Shown here piece by piece: positions 24,830 to 33,035 of a DNA stretch of 64,000 nt. The notes beneath the pieces were generated by a model. That model did not search any database and was not told the DNA's origin. It saw only the letters and a list, made by a program, of their open reading frames with translations. Within the stretch, counting starts at the first letter, position 1. Each line of letters begins with the position of its first letter. A program made the translations under genes and the position numbers. The stretch is from Halopolyspora algeriensis (GTDB taxonomy: Bacteria; Actinomycetota; Actinomycetes; Mycobacteriales; Pseudonocardiaceae), in the NCBI RefSeq assembly GCF_003337235.1, contig NZ_QPJC01000015.1, positions 41,304 to 105,303 on the forward strand, given 5' to 3'.

Positions 24830-25689
24830 CGCAGACCTCCGTTCGGATACCAGGTGAAGTAGGCCTCCATGGTGTGGAACAGGTCGTAGGTGTCGACGTA
24901 GTCGGCTTTCTCGCCTTCGCCCGCCACACCCATCATGAGCATGAAGTCCATGAAGCCGTGGGTGGCGTTGCCGGGCAGGTGCAGGCTTTCCAGGCTGACC
25001 TCGCCGAGGCATCCCTCGATGTCGCCGTCGGCGATCCAACGCACGGCCTTGTGGTCGAACTCCGGATCCGGTCCGTGCGGACCGAATTGCCGCGGTCCGC
25101 CGAGCTCCAGCGACAGGTGTCCGGTGCCGATCACCGCGACCCGCTGGTTCGACGGCCAGGACTCGATGAGCTGCCGGATCGTGCGTCCCAATTGGACGAA
25201 CCGTGTGGGTTGCGGCAGCGGCGGGGCGAAGATGTTGGTGTAGATCGGCACGATCGGCAGGTCGTTCTGCGGACGCAGGGTGATGATCGGGCAGGTGATC
25301 GAGTGGTCGATCCGCAGCTCGTTGGAGTACGCCAGGTCGAACCCGGCATCCATGCCTTCCCGCAGCACGTAGGCCGACAGGTCCTCCTGGCCGGTGAGCA
25401 GCATCGTGGGCAGTCCGAACTCGCGCTGCTCGTTGTAGAAGTTCGCGTCGTAGAACGGCGCCTTGCCGACCAGGAACTGCGGCATGTTGTCGAACCACAG
25501 CTGGTGGAAGTGGTCCGAGCCGACCATGACCAGCACATCGGGGTTGGCACGGGTGAGCGTCTCGCGGAACGACTCGATCTTGCGTACCCACTCGTCGGCG
25601 AACGGCGGGCGGTCCTCGCCGGTGGCGGTGCTGGCGCGGTAGTAGAAAGGGTGGTGGGTGGACGCGATCACCGCGACCAGTTCAGCCAT
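24826..25689 (-). CDS. ligB: LigB-like catalytic subunit of class III extradiol dioxygenase
   Basis: 287 residues from the ATG at 25689 behind GGAGG. The Fe(II) ligands are expected in ASTHHPFYY (residues 10-18) and SDHFHQLW; a distal Glu and the acid/base His in VIGTGHLSLEL complete the class III extradiol site. The enzyme opens a catechol ring (protocatechuate 4,5-cleavage or a gallate-type reaction) with O2. It lies between the citrate-synthase-like lyase, which it overlaps by 8 bp, and ligA. No usual downstream enzymes of 4,5-cleavage (LigC dehydrogenase, LigI lactonase, LigJ hydratase, LigK aldolase) are in the operon; a CoA-transferase and a lyase stand in their place. Confidence 0.9.
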   Translation of the reverse strand: MAELVAVIASTHHPFYYRASTATGEDRPPFADEWVRKIESFRETLTRANPDVLVMVGSDHFHQLWFDNMPQFLVGKAPFYDANFYNEQREFGLPTMLLTGQEDLSAYVLREGMDAGFDLAYSNELRIDHSITCPIITLRPQNDLPIVPIYTNIFAPPLPQPTRFVQLGRTIRQLIESWPSNQRVAVIGTGHLSLELGGPRQFGPHGPDPEFDHKAVRWIADGDIEGCLGEVSLESLHLPGNATHGFMDFMLMMGVAGEGEKADYVDTYDLFHTMEAYFTWYPNGGLR

Positions 25690-26524
25690 GACGACCTCCG
25701 TCGGCGTCGGCATCGGACGGGTACGGATCGGGCGCGACGGACCGGTTGTTGCGGTCCACCGACAGGAAGATCTCGTTGCCCACCGGATGACGCAGCTCCT
25801 CGGAGAGCTGACCGATCAGTCCGGCGGTGCGGGCGAGCAGGGCGAATCCGCGCAGCAGCTCCAGCGGCAGGTCGAGGTCGGCCAGCGCCGCGCCGCACAC
25901 CCCGGCGCCGTTCAGCGGCAGCGTCTTGCCCAGCACCTGCGGGTGCACCCGACCGATCGCCGCGAACAGCGACAGATGTGGCCCGAACCGGTCCTCCTCG
26001 GCGGCGATCCGCAGCAGCCGCGGCGTGCGGGGATCACCCTCCTTGTGCACGTGGTGACCGAGCCCGGGGATGAACGTGCCCGCCTTCCGACGGGTTTGCA
26101 CGGTCGCCAGGGCGAGCTCGTCCCAGCCGGCGTCGTCGGTGGGCCATTCCCCCTCGATGCCGTCCAACACCTCGTGCAGGAACCGGCCGCAGTCCTCCGT
26201 GACACCGAGGAACCGCGAACCACCCCCCAACAGCCCGGCCGCGAGCGCGCCCTGGAGGGAGTCCGGCGCGGACAGGTAGGTCAGCCGGGCGGTGATCGCC
26301 GTCGGGGTGAAACCGTGGTCGGCCAGCGCGGCGAGCACCGCCTCGAACACCCGCGTCTCCCCCGGACCGGGGCGACGCTGGGTGGCCAACCAGAACGCGA
26401 GCTCACCGAAGGAGACCGTGCCCATCACGTCCTCGGCCAGGTCGTGACCGAGCAGCGTGATCGTCGTCGGTGACGACGCGCCCAGCGCCGTCGGATACTC
26501 CGGGTTCTTCGCCTGCTCGCTCAC
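25682..26524 (-). CDS. Citrate synthase-like citryl-CoA lyase family protein
   Basis: 280 residues from the GTG at 26524, overlapping the CoA-transferase stop (GTGA) with GGAGGAC upstream. It is a short member of the citrate synthase fold: FGELAFWLATQRRP near the start, FIPGLGHHVHKEGDPR with the active-site His pattern, and LPLNGAGVCGAALADL. Members annotated as citryl-CoA lyase cleave or form a C-C bond next to a CoA thioester. Placed right after a class III CoA-transferase, it should act on the CoA ester that enzyme makes. In a ring-cleavage operon, the hydroxy-oxo tricarboxylate of 4,5-cleavage is an attractive substrate because it resembles citrate, but this is a hypothesis. Confidence 0.8.
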   Translation of the reverse strand: MSEQAKNPEYPTALGASSPTTITLLGHDLAEDVMGTVSFGELAFWLATQRRPGPGETRVFEAVLAALADHGFTPTAITARLTYLSAPDSLQGALAAGLLGGGSRFLGVTEDCGRFLHEVLDGIEGEWPTDDAGWDELALATVQTRRKAGTFIPGLGHHVHKEGDPRTPRLLRIAAEEDRFGPHLSLFAAIGRVHPQVLGKTLPLNGAGVCGAALADLDLPLELLRGFALLARTAGLIGQLSEELRHPVGNEIFLSVDRNNRSVAPDPYPSDADADGGRHG

Positions 26525-27705
26525 GTGTCCTCCTTCGAGGTGCTCAGCCATTCGCGCAGTTCGGCGCCGTGCTCGTCGAGTTCGGGCGGGGGCAGGCGGT
26601 AGCTCGCCGGGGTTTCGGAGAAGTGGATCGGGTGCCGGGTGGTCGGCACCGCCCGGTCGCCCTCGCCGACCTCGACGATCGGGTCGAGCTCGAAACGCTC
26701 GGCCATCGCGAACCCGCCGTCGATGGTGTTGATCGGTCCACTGGGGACACCGGCCTCGACGAGCAGCTCGAACCACTCGAGCGCACCCCGCTTGGTGAGC
26801 TGCTCGACGAGGATCGGGCGCAGCTCCTCGCGGCGCTCGGTGCGGTCGGCGTTGCGGGCGAAACGCGGATCATCCGCGATCTCGGGGATGCCGAGAACGT
26901 CGCAGAGCTTGCGAAACTGGCCGTCGTTGGCCGCGGTGACGATCAGGTCGTTGTCCGCGGTGGGCAGCGGTTCGTACGGGAACACGCTCGGGTGGGCGTT
27001 GCCCATCCGGTAGGGCACCGTGCCGCCGGCGGCGTAGGCGGAGCTGTGGTTGACCAGCCCGGTCAGTGCCGAGGACAGCAGGTTCACCTCGATGTGCTGG
27101 CCCTGGCCGGTGGCGTCCCGGTGCCGCAGCGCGGCCAGGATGCCGATCGCGGCGTGGTTGCCCGCCATCACGTCGAACACCGAGATCCCCGCCCGGAACG
27201 CCGGACCGTCCGGATCGCCGGTGAGGCTCATCAATCCCGAGATCGCCTGAACCATCAGATCGTAGCCGGGCACATCCCGACCCGCGCCCGAACCGAAACC
27301 GCTGATCGAGGTGTAGAGGATGCCCGGGTTGTTCGCGCGCACGGATTCGAAGTCCAGCCCGTACTTGCCGAGCCCGCCGGGCTTGAAGTTCTCGATCAGC
27401 ACATCGGCGCGGTGGGCCAGTTCCCGGGCCGTCTCGACGTCGGCCTCGTCGTGCAGATCCAGCGCGATCGACCGCTTTCCGCGGTTGATCCCGAGGTAGT
27501 AGGTCGACACCTCGTCGCGCACCGGCGGCATCCAGGTCCGCGTGTCGTCTCCCTTGGGCCCCTCCACCTTCACGACCTCGGCACCCATGTCCGCCAGCAG
27601 CATCGTCGCGTAGGGACCAGCCAGAATCCTGGAGAAGTCCGCGACCAGAACCCCCTCGAGCGGTCCACGACCACCCGGCCTCTCCGGGCCGGCACTCGCA
27701 CTCAT
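26521..27705 (-). CDS. Class III (CaiB/BaiF) CoA-transferase
   Basis: 394 residues. The family pattern is clear: LEGVLVADFSRILAGPY at the N-terminus, ADMGAEVVKVEGP, and the catalytic Asp in GYDLMVQAISGLMSLTG near residue 170. It transfers CoA from a donor such as succinyl-CoA to an organic acid. It is the first gene of the five-gene operon leading to the lyase, ligB, ligA and the MetE-like gene. The ATG at 27705 follows AGAGGGG at seven bases. Half-sites GTCCG/CGGAC at 27723-27747, just upstream of the ribosome site, mark a likely repressor or activator site shared with the DoxX promoter. Confidence 0.92.
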   Translation of the reverse strand: MSASAGPERPGGRGPLEGVLVADFSRILAGPYATMLLADMGAEVVKVEGPKGDDTRTWMPPVRDEVSTYYLGINRGKRSIALDLHDEADVETARELAHRADVLIENFKPGGLGKYGLDFESVRANNPGILYTSISGFGSGAGRDVPGYDLMVQAISGLMSLTGDPDGPAFRAGISVFDVMAGNHAAIGILAALRHRDATGQGQHIEVNLLSSALTGLVNHSSAYAAGGTVPYRMGNAHPSVFPYEPLPTADNDLIVTAANDGQFRKLCDVLGIPEIADDPRFARNADRTERREELRPILVEQLTKRGALEWFELLVEAGVPSGPINTIDGGFAMAERFELDPIVEVGEGDRAVPTTRHPIHFSETPASYRLPPPELDEHGAELREWLSTSKEDT

Positions 27706-27722
27706 CCGGTATCCCCTCTCTC

Positions 27723-27747
27723 TGTCCGTAGAACGGACAACTGTTCG
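27723..27747. promoter_or_regulatory. Half-site array (TGTCCG-N5-CGGACA-N3-GTTCG) before the CoA-transferase operon
   Basis: A perfect inverted repeat TGTCCG-TAGAA-CGGACA spans 27723-27739, and a third half-site with one mismatch (GTTCG) follows at 27743-27747. The same order and spacing occur at 29906-29930 in reverse orientation. PcaU/PobR-type IclR proteins are known to use a palindrome plus a third repeat, so the IclR at 30147-30953 is the candidate. Confidence 0.62.
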
Positions 27748-27862
27748 TTATCGTGGGGACGGCGCACCGCCCGTCCGGATGCGGCAACCGAGCAGCCGAC
27801 CCGAACCGAACGACCGAGGCACGCGCGGCGCGGCCTCCCAGCAGGCCGGCGATGCCCGAATC

Positions 27863-27888
27863 GCCGGTGGGTGGTGACACCCACCGGC
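27863..27888 (-). terminator. Hairpin terminator after the amidohydrolase gene
   Basis: A perfect 11-bp stem pairs GCCGGTGGGTG (27863-27873) with CACCCACCGGC (27878-27888) around a GTGA loop, starting 5 bp after the amidohydrolase stop codon. There is no T-run. It would separate the amidohydrolase/DoxX transcript from the CoA-transferase promoter downstream. Confidence 0.7.
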
Positions 27889-27892
27889 ACCG

Positions 27893-29365
27893 CTACGCCT
27901 CCGCCTGCTGGATGGCGACTCCGTCTCCCCGGTAGTCGCTGTAGGTGTAGGGGTTCGGAATCAGCTCGGTCTCGGCGATCTCCGGCTCCAGGCTCTGCTG
28001 CCAGGCGTCCTCGCCCATTTCCGTGCGGGCGTACTCGGCGGTGGCCGCGACCGCCGTCCGCGCCCGATCGAGATCGGTGGCGGCCAGCTCGTGCCGGAAC
28101 TTCACCACAGAGCCGTTGACCAGCACGGTGTGCACATCCCCGCGGCCGGCCTGGAACGCAACGTGCCCGTAGGGGTGCAGCATCGGGAACATGACCGGTG
28201 ACCGGTCGTTCTTGACGAGCACCAGGTCCGCCTTCTTGCCCGGGGTCACCGAGCCGATCGAGTCGTCGAGTCCGAGTGCCCGGGCACCGCCGATCGTCGC
28301 CCACTCCACGACGTCCCGCGCCCGGAGCTTGTTGTGCACCACGGTCTCCCCCGCCGACTGCGCCTCCAGATGCTCGCGGGAACGATCGGCGGACAAGGTG
28401 GCGCGCATGGCGGAGAAGAGATCGGCGCTCCACCACACACTGGTGTCCATGGACAGCGACACCGGGATGCCGTGCCGACGCAGCTGCCAGGTGGGCGGGT
28501 ATCCCTGCCCCGCGCTCTGCTCGCTCTCCGTGGACACCGAGGCCGTACCGCCGGAAGCGGCGATCCGCTGGTAGGAATCCCGACTCAGGCTGGCGGCGTG
28601 GACGTAGGTGACCTTGGGATCCATGAAGCCGTGCTCCCACATCAGCCGGATCCCGTTGTCGTCGGTCGCGCCCCAGACCCCGGCGTGCGTCGTCACCGGC
28701 AGATCGAGCTCGCGTGCCGCTTCGAAAGCCGCTTTCTCCGGGAACTGTTCATCGCCGGTCACGTCGAAGGCCAGCTGCAGCCCCAGCATGTCGTTCCGCG
28801 AGGCAAAGTGGCGGTCCACGAAGGATCGGAATTCGGGCGAGTTCGCCCACTCCCACGGCGCTCCGAGCAGATTGCCGTAGGCCAGCACGAACCGGCCGGG
28901 CACCGTGCGCAGCGCCTCGACCGCCGCATCGCCGTGCTCGGGGGTCTGCAGCCCGTGCGACCAGTCCACCGTGGTCGTCACACCGGCATCGAGAGCTTCG
29001 ATACCGGCCAGCAGGTTGCCCGCATAGATGTCCTCGGGCCGGAAGATCTTGCCCCAGTTCAAATAGTAGAAGACGAAGAACTGCGACAACGTCCAGTCAG
29101 CACCCAGGCCGCGCAGCGCGGTCTGCCACATGTGCCGATGCGTGTCGACCATGCCCGGCATCAGGATTCCCCCGGCCGCGTCCACGACAACCGCGCTTTC
29201 CGGGGCGTCGAGCCGATGGCCCACCCGCTCGATCCGCTCTCCTCGAACGAGGACGTCGCCACCGTCGAGCACGCCGATCGCCGCATCCATGGACAGAACC
29301 GTCGCGTTGCGAAACAGGATCGGACGCCCCGGTGTGAAGTCGTCGATCTGCTGCTCAGCGCTCAT
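27893..29365 (-). CDS. Amidohydrolase-family metal-dependent hydrolase (chlorohydrolase/deaminase-like)
   Basis: 490 residues starting at an ATG that overlaps the DoxX stop (ATGA). The metal-binding His-x-His is in VDTHRHMWQ near residue 75; further ligands are expected in VTTHAGVW and SMDTSVWWS. The C-terminal IGSVTPGKKADLVLVKND is typical of the subtype that includes AtzA/TrzN chlorohydrolases, guanine deaminase and related enzymes. It hydrolyses an amino, halide or ring amide group of a heterocycle or aromatic. It is translationally coupled to DoxX and shares the half-site operator with the ring-cleavage operon, so it probably feeds a nitrogen-bearing substrate into the same pathway. A strong hairpin follows. 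Confidence 0.87.
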   Translation of the reverse strand: MSAEQQIDDFTPGRPILFRNATVLSMDAAIGVLDGGDVLVRGERIERVGHRLDAPESAVVVDAAGGILMPGMVDTHRHMWQTALRGLGADWTLSQFFVFYYLNWGKIFRPEDIYAGNLLAGIEALDAGVTTTVDWSHGLQTPEHGDAAVEALRTVPGRFVLAYGNLLGAPWEWANSPEFRSFVDRHFASRNDMLGLQLAFDVTGDEQFPEKAAFEAARELDLPVTTHAGVWGATDDNGIRLMWEHGFMDPKVTYVHAASLSRDSYQRIAASGGTASVSTESEQSAGQGYPPTWQLRRHGIPVSLSMDTSVWWSADLFSAMRATLSADRSREHLEAQSAGETVVHNKLRARDVVEWATIGGARALGLDDSIGSVTPGKKADLVLVKNDRSPVMFPMLHPYGHVAFQAGRGDVHTVLVNGSVVKFRHELAATDLDRARTAVAATAEYARTEMGEDAWQQSLEPEIAETELIPNPYTYSDYRGDGVAIQQAEA

Positions 29366-29886
29366 TTCGCCACCTCGCTGTGGTTGTTCCTCCGAGCCCG
29401 AAGCTCCCGGGCTCGGGCCGTCAGGGGCACGACGGCGGCCAACAGTCCGACACCGAGTGCCGCCATGCCCCGCGCGTATCCGGACAGGCTGCTCAGCCCG
29501 AGCGCGGCGTCGAGTGACCACATCCCCGGACCGCTGAAGCCGAGAATCGCGGCGAGCGCGCCATAGCAGAACGGCACCTCGCACCCACCCTGCTGCGCCC
29601 AGAAGCCGTTGGGCGCAGTGGCGGCCGCGGCGACGGTCATCGTGCCGACGACCACCGCACAACCCGCGGGCGTCACCAGACCGGCCGCGATGGAGACCGC
29701 CCCGAGCAGCTCGGCCGCACCGGCCAGCAGCACCAGTCGCCTGCCGGGGACGAAGCCCCACTGCTCGAAGACGACCGCCGTACCGGCAGGTCCCGCGCCG
29801 CCGAACCAGCCCAGCAGCTTCTGCGTGCTGTGCCCGAACAGCAAGGCGGCGAGCAGCAGTCGCAGCAGGAGCAATCCCACGCTCAT
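29362..29886 (-). CDS. DoxX-family membrane protein
   Basis: 174 residues from the ATG at 29886, chosen because AAGAGG lies six bases upstream; an ATG at 29904 lacks such a site. Four hydrophobic segments are visible, the first being LLLLRLLLAALLFGHSTQK, matching the DoxX/DoxD fold. DoxX proteins are small membrane subunits linked to quinone-coupled oxidation or redox balance, and many accompany catabolic genes without a known role. It starts the two-gene transcript with the amidohydrolase. The palindromic half-site array 20-44 bp upstream suggests control with the ring-cleavage operon. Confidence 0.85.
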   Translation of the reverse strand: MSVGLLLLRLLLAALLFGHSTQKLLGWFGGAGPAGTAVVFEQWGFVPGRRLVLLAGAAELLGAVSIAAGLVTPAGCAVVVGTMTVAAAATAPNGFWAQQGGCEVPFCYGALAAILGFSGPGMWSLDAALGLSSLSGYARGMAALGVGLLAAVVPLTARARELRARRNNHSEVAK

Positions 29887-29905
29887 CGCATACCTCTTCG
29901 CCATG

Positions 29906-29930
29906 CGGACTAATGTCCGTCAATCGGACA
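29906..29930. promoter_or_regulatory. Half-site array (CGGAC-N4-GTCCG-N5-CGGACA) before DoxX/amidohydrolase
   Basis: Three half-sites, CGGAC (29906-29910), GTCCG (29915-29919) and CGGAC (29925-29929), include the perfect dyad TGTCCG-TCAAT-CGGACA. This is the reverse-complement architecture of the array at 27723-27747. Two unlinked promoters carrying the same three-part site strongly suggest one shared regulator. Confidence 0.65.
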
Positions 29931-30146
29931 CAGATACGATCGTCGATCTCCGGCGTCGGGTCAAGAGCACGCGATCATCGAAGAACGGAAGGGATGCGTG
30001 TGGTGACGTCGCCGGGAACAGGCAACGGGACTCCTGCCCTTGCGCACCGCCCCGCGACGTGCGGGACCGCATGGGGGCATGGCCCGTTGCCCTCGAGCAT
30101 GCGGCCATCGCGGCGCTCGGTGAATCCGCCGCGTGCTGTACTGCCC

Positions 30147-30953
30147 TTACGCCGGCGGGGGGACGACTTCGAGGGGGCGGGCGTTGTAGGCGTCCCAGTC
30201 GGCGCCGATGGCGCTGGCTGTGCGCAGCAGCAGCGGCAGGTGGTGGTCGAGGAGGGTGTCCATGGAGGTTTCGGCAGCGTGGGCGTTGACGTTGACCGAG
30301 GCGACCACCTGACCGTCCCCGTCGCGGATCGGCGCGGCCACCGACCGGATGCCTGCGGCGAGCTGCTCGTCGGTGGCGGCCCATCCCTGGGCGCGTACCT
30401 CGCGCAGGGCACTGTCGAGCTCCGCGCGGTCCGGTTGCCAGCGCGTGGTGAGGCCGGACCGGCTCGGCTCGGCCAGCACGCGGTCCAACTCGGCCGGCGA
30501 CAGGGCCGCGAGCAGCACCTTGCCCAGCGACGTCTGCGCGGCGGGGAACCGGGTGCCGATCGTGACGGCCAAGGTCACCAGCTTGGGCACGGCCACGCGG
30601 GCGACGTAGACGATGTCGGATCCGTCGAGCTGGGCGATCGAACAGGATTCGTTCGTCTTCGCGACCAGGTCGCGCAGGTGCGGCCGGGCGATCTCCCACA
30701 GGCCGGTGGCGCCGATGTAGGCCATGCCCAGTTCGAGCACCTTCGGGGTGAGCGCAAATCCCTCGTCACTGCTGCGCACGTAGCCGAGCTGCTCCAGGGT
30801 GATCAGGATGCGTCGGGCGGTGGGCCGGGCCAGGTTCACGGCGGCGGCGACCTCGGACAGCGACATCGCCGGCCGGCCGGACTCGAAGCAGCGCAGGACA
30901 TCGAGTCCCCGGGCGAGCGCTTCGATGAACTCGGGATTGTCGTCGCGACGCAT
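30147..30953 (-). CDS. IclR-family regulator, PcaR/PcaU/PobR-like
   Basis: 268 residues. The N-terminal winged helix (ALARGLDVLRCFESGR, then LSEVAAAVNLARPTARRIL) is followed by an effector domain with TNESCSIAQLDGSDIVYVAR and a central SLGKVLLAAL. The segment around SCSIAQLDG is characteristic of the subgroup controlling protocatechuate and 4-hydroxybenzoate pathways. It lies at the upstream end of the locus, 260 bp from the DoxX start, on the same strand. A dyad CGGAC-N4-GTCCG precedes it, matching half-sites at both catabolic promoters, so it is the probable pathway regulator and autoregulator. The effector is unknown; a ring-cleavage intermediate is likely. Confidence 0.9.
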   Translation of the reverse strand: MRRDDNPEFIEALARGLDVLRCFESGRPAMSLSEVAAAVNLARPTARRILITLEQLGYVRSSDEGFALTPKVLELGMAYIGATGLWEIARPHLRDLVAKTNESCSIAQLDGSDIVYVARVAVPKLVTLAVTIGTRFPAAQTSLGKVLLAALSPAELDRVLAEPSRSGLTTRWQPDRAELDSALREVRAQGWAATDEQLAAGIRSVAAPIRDGDGQVVASVNVNAHAAETSMDTLLDHHLPLLLRTASAIGADWDAYNARPLEVVPPPA

Positions 30954-30971
30954 ACGTGCAGGCTAGCCGCT

Positions 30972-30985
30972 CGGACACCGGTCCG
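30972..30985. promoter_or_regulatory. CGGAC-N4-GTCCG site before the IclR gene
   Basis: CGGAC-ACCG-GTCCG lies 19 bp upstream of the IclR start codon and repeats the half-site pair and 4-base spacing found at 29906-29919. It suggests autoregulation. Confidence 0.5.
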
Positions 30986-31173
30986 GCACCGCACCTCCGG
31001 CATGGCCACACCGGCACGGCGGACTCAGGGAAGCAGCGGACGCACACCGCTGTGTCCGCCTGCCGAACTATCGTCCGAGTCTCTCCGGTCGGTGCCGAGC
31101 GGACCCGCCGAGCCAGGAGCCGTCCTTCCCGCCCGGCCATCGCCTCGCTCCGCGTTGCCGCGGCCTCGACCGA

Positions 31174-32550
31174 TCAGTCCAGCCGGCACTGCGTCAGCAG
31201 CTCGTCCGGGCTCGCCTCGGCAGGGCGCGCGACGGTCCCGGACGGCGGGGGCTGCACATCCCGTGCGAGCCAGCGCTCCAGCGCCACGAACGCCGAGCGA
31301 TGGCACGGCGTCAACGGGCGCAACCGCTTCGGGAACTCGTCCACCAGCCCGTCGACGTGATTGCCTCCCTCGATGCGGTAGTAGCGGTGCAGCGAGCCTC
31401 GGCCCTCGTCGCGCACCATGCCGGCGTAGACGTCCGAGTCGGTTCCGATCGGCAGCAGTGCGTCCAGCGTTCCGTGAACGGTGATCAGCGGACGCTTGAT
31501 GTCACCGGTCAGTGCGATCTTCTCGATGGCCGGGGCGACGATGTCCTTGCGGGCCGCGTAGTCGTAGTCGGCGGAATCACCCCGATAGCCCGGATCGAGC
31601 TCCTTGCGGTAGATGCGCTGGGTCAGTCCCCAGTAGACCTTGTGATGATACTGCCACAGGAATTCCGATCCGGGCGCGAAGCCCGCGTCGAGCATCGCGG
31701 CGTGCGCCTCGTCGACATCCGGTCCCCCGTCGGCATAGCGCGGGTACGCGCGCAGGGCTTTCGGCAGGTATCCCAGCAGGTTCGGGGACTGCTTCCGCCA
31801 CAGCGTGCCTTCCCAGTCGACGCCGCCGTCGTAGAGGCCGGGCCGGTTCTCCAGCTGCCACCGAACCAGGTAGCCCCCGTTGGACAGCCCGGTGGCGATG
31901 GTGCGCCGCGGCGCGTGGCCGTAGCGCTGGGCGACGACGGCTTTCGCCGCGATCGTCAACTGCGTCATCCGCCGGTTCCATTCGGCGATGGCGTCGCCGG
32001 GCTGCTCGCCGTCCCGGTGGAACTGCAGGCCGGTGTTGCCCTTGTCGGTGGCGGCGAACGCGTATCCGCGCGCCAACGCCCAGTCGGCGATGGCGCGGTC
32101 ATTGGCGTACTGCTGTCGGTTACCGGGGCTGCCACTGACGACCAGTCCCCCGGTGAAATCGTCGGGCAGCCGAATGACGAACTGGGCGTCGTGGTTCCAG
32201 CCGTGCGTGTCATTGGTGTGCGAATCGTCCGGGAAGTAGCCGTCGATCTGGATACCGGGCACACCGTGCGGCGTCGGCAACCCGGACGGGGTCAGGCCGG
32301 CCCAGTCGGCGGGATCGGTGTGCCCGGAGGAGACGGTGCCTGCCGTGGTCAGCTCCGGCAGGCAGGACTGCTGCTGGTGTGCGGCCCCCGGAACTCGCAG
32401 GCGCTCCATCCCCGCACAGTGGCCATCCTGTCCCGCACCGGCCGAAGACCCCGCCGCGGAGGTCAGCAGGCAGGCAGCCAGCAGCGGCACCACCACGGCG
32501 GCGCCGCTCCGAGCGCCGGATCCACGACGAAACCCGAACACGGATCGCAC
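31174..32550 (-). CDS. Secreted alpha/beta-hydrolase, tannase/feruloyl-esterase-like
   Basis: 458 residues from the GTG at 32550 behind GGAGGAGG. A signal peptide is evident: basic start, hydrophobic AAVVVPLLAACLLTSAAG and a small-residue cleavage region. The nucleophile elbow is GLSNGGY, with an acid in HGTLDALLP and a His in GGNHVDG, a standard Ser-Asp-His triad order. The size and late WLARDVQPP segment are consistent with tannase/feruloyl esterases or secreted short-chain polyester hydrolases. Next to ring-cleavage genes, release of phenolic acids from plant esters outside the cell is a reasonable role, but 3-hydroxybutyrate-oligomer hydrolases share this build. Confidence 0.8.
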   Translation of the reverse strand: MRSVFGFRRGSGARSGAAVVVPLLAACLLTSAAGSSAGAGQDGHCAGMERLRVPGAAHQQQSCLPELTTAGTVSSGHTDPADWAGLTPSGLPTPHGVPGIQIDGYFPDDSHTNDTHGWNHDAQFVIRLPDDFTGGLVVSGSPGNRQQYANDRAIADWALARGYAFAATDKGNTGLQFHRDGEQPGDAIAEWNRRMTQLTIAAKAVVAQRYGHAPRRTIATGLSNGGYLVRWQLENRPGLYDGGVDWEGTLWRKQSPNLLGYLPKALRAYPRYADGGPDVDEAHAAMLDAGFAPGSEFLWQYHHKVYWGLTQRIYRKELDPGYRGDSADYDYAARKDIVAPAIEKIALTGDIKRPLITVHGTLDALLPIGTDSDVYAGMVRDEGRGSLHRYYRIEGGNHVDGLVDEFPKRLRPLTPCHRSAFVALERWLARDVQPPPSGTVARPAEASPDELLTQCRLD

Positions 32551-32731
32551 AGGTCCTCCTCCAGGCCGATGAGTTGACCACACTGAAGGTAGACATCCGG
32601 CACTGCGGGAGGAACGGGACAACTCCACACGAACCACGGCGGCGGTATGGGGACTCGGGACATGGTCCACCAACCCGGCACCACCCGAGCGGATGATGCA
32701 ACAGGACCGGCACCAGGCCGTTGGCGTCCCC

Positions 32732-32911
32732 TCAGACGGCCGAGCGCTGCTCCCCGACGAGGGCCAGATCGGCTTCGTGGGTGGCGTGCCAGCTCCGTTG
32801 GCAGTCCTCCGAGCAGAAGTCGTCCGACGGTGATGCACCCAGACGTCGACGACACCACACGCACAGAGCCGCAGCGATGCTTTCGGAAAGGCTATCGAGA
32901 GGATTGTTCAT
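32732..32911 (-). CDS. Small zinc-ribbon-like protein
   Basis: 59 residues from the ATG at 32911. Four cysteines occur as CVWC and, 15 residues later, CSEDC, in a zinc-binding CxxC...CxxxC arrangement (FCSEDCQRSWHA), followed by a short acidic tail. Small actinobacterial proteins of this pattern are known only as hypothetical. It follows the tiny membrane-protein gene by 13 bp and probably shares its message. The in-frame ATG nine codons upstream would overlap that gene and is less likely. Confidence 0.58.
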   Translation of the reverse strand: MNNPLDSLSESIAAALCVWCRRRLGASPSDDFCSEDCQRSWHATHEADLALVGEQRSAV

Positions 32912-32924
32912 GACCGACGCACCC

Positions 32925-33035
32925 CTATCGCGATCCAACGGCCGGGGCGAACTCGACGAGGTCTGCGAGGACGAAGTAGGCGGCGAGAAGGGCCACGCTC
33001 GAAGCTACGAACACGACAGCGAAGACGGTTACCAT
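32925..33035 (-). CDS. Very small single-span membrane protein (36 residues)
   Basis: An open frame too short for usual gene callers: ATG at 33035, five bases after GGGAGG, stop TAG at 32925. The peptide starts MVTVFAVVFVASSVALLAAY and is one continuous hydrophobic helix followed by a short tail ending AVGSR. The good ribosome site, G/C-rich third positions and tight spacing to the zinc-ribbon gene support a real gene. The function is unknown. Confidence 0.55.
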   Translation of the reverse strand: MVTVFAVVFVASSVALLAAYFVLADLVEFAPAVGSR

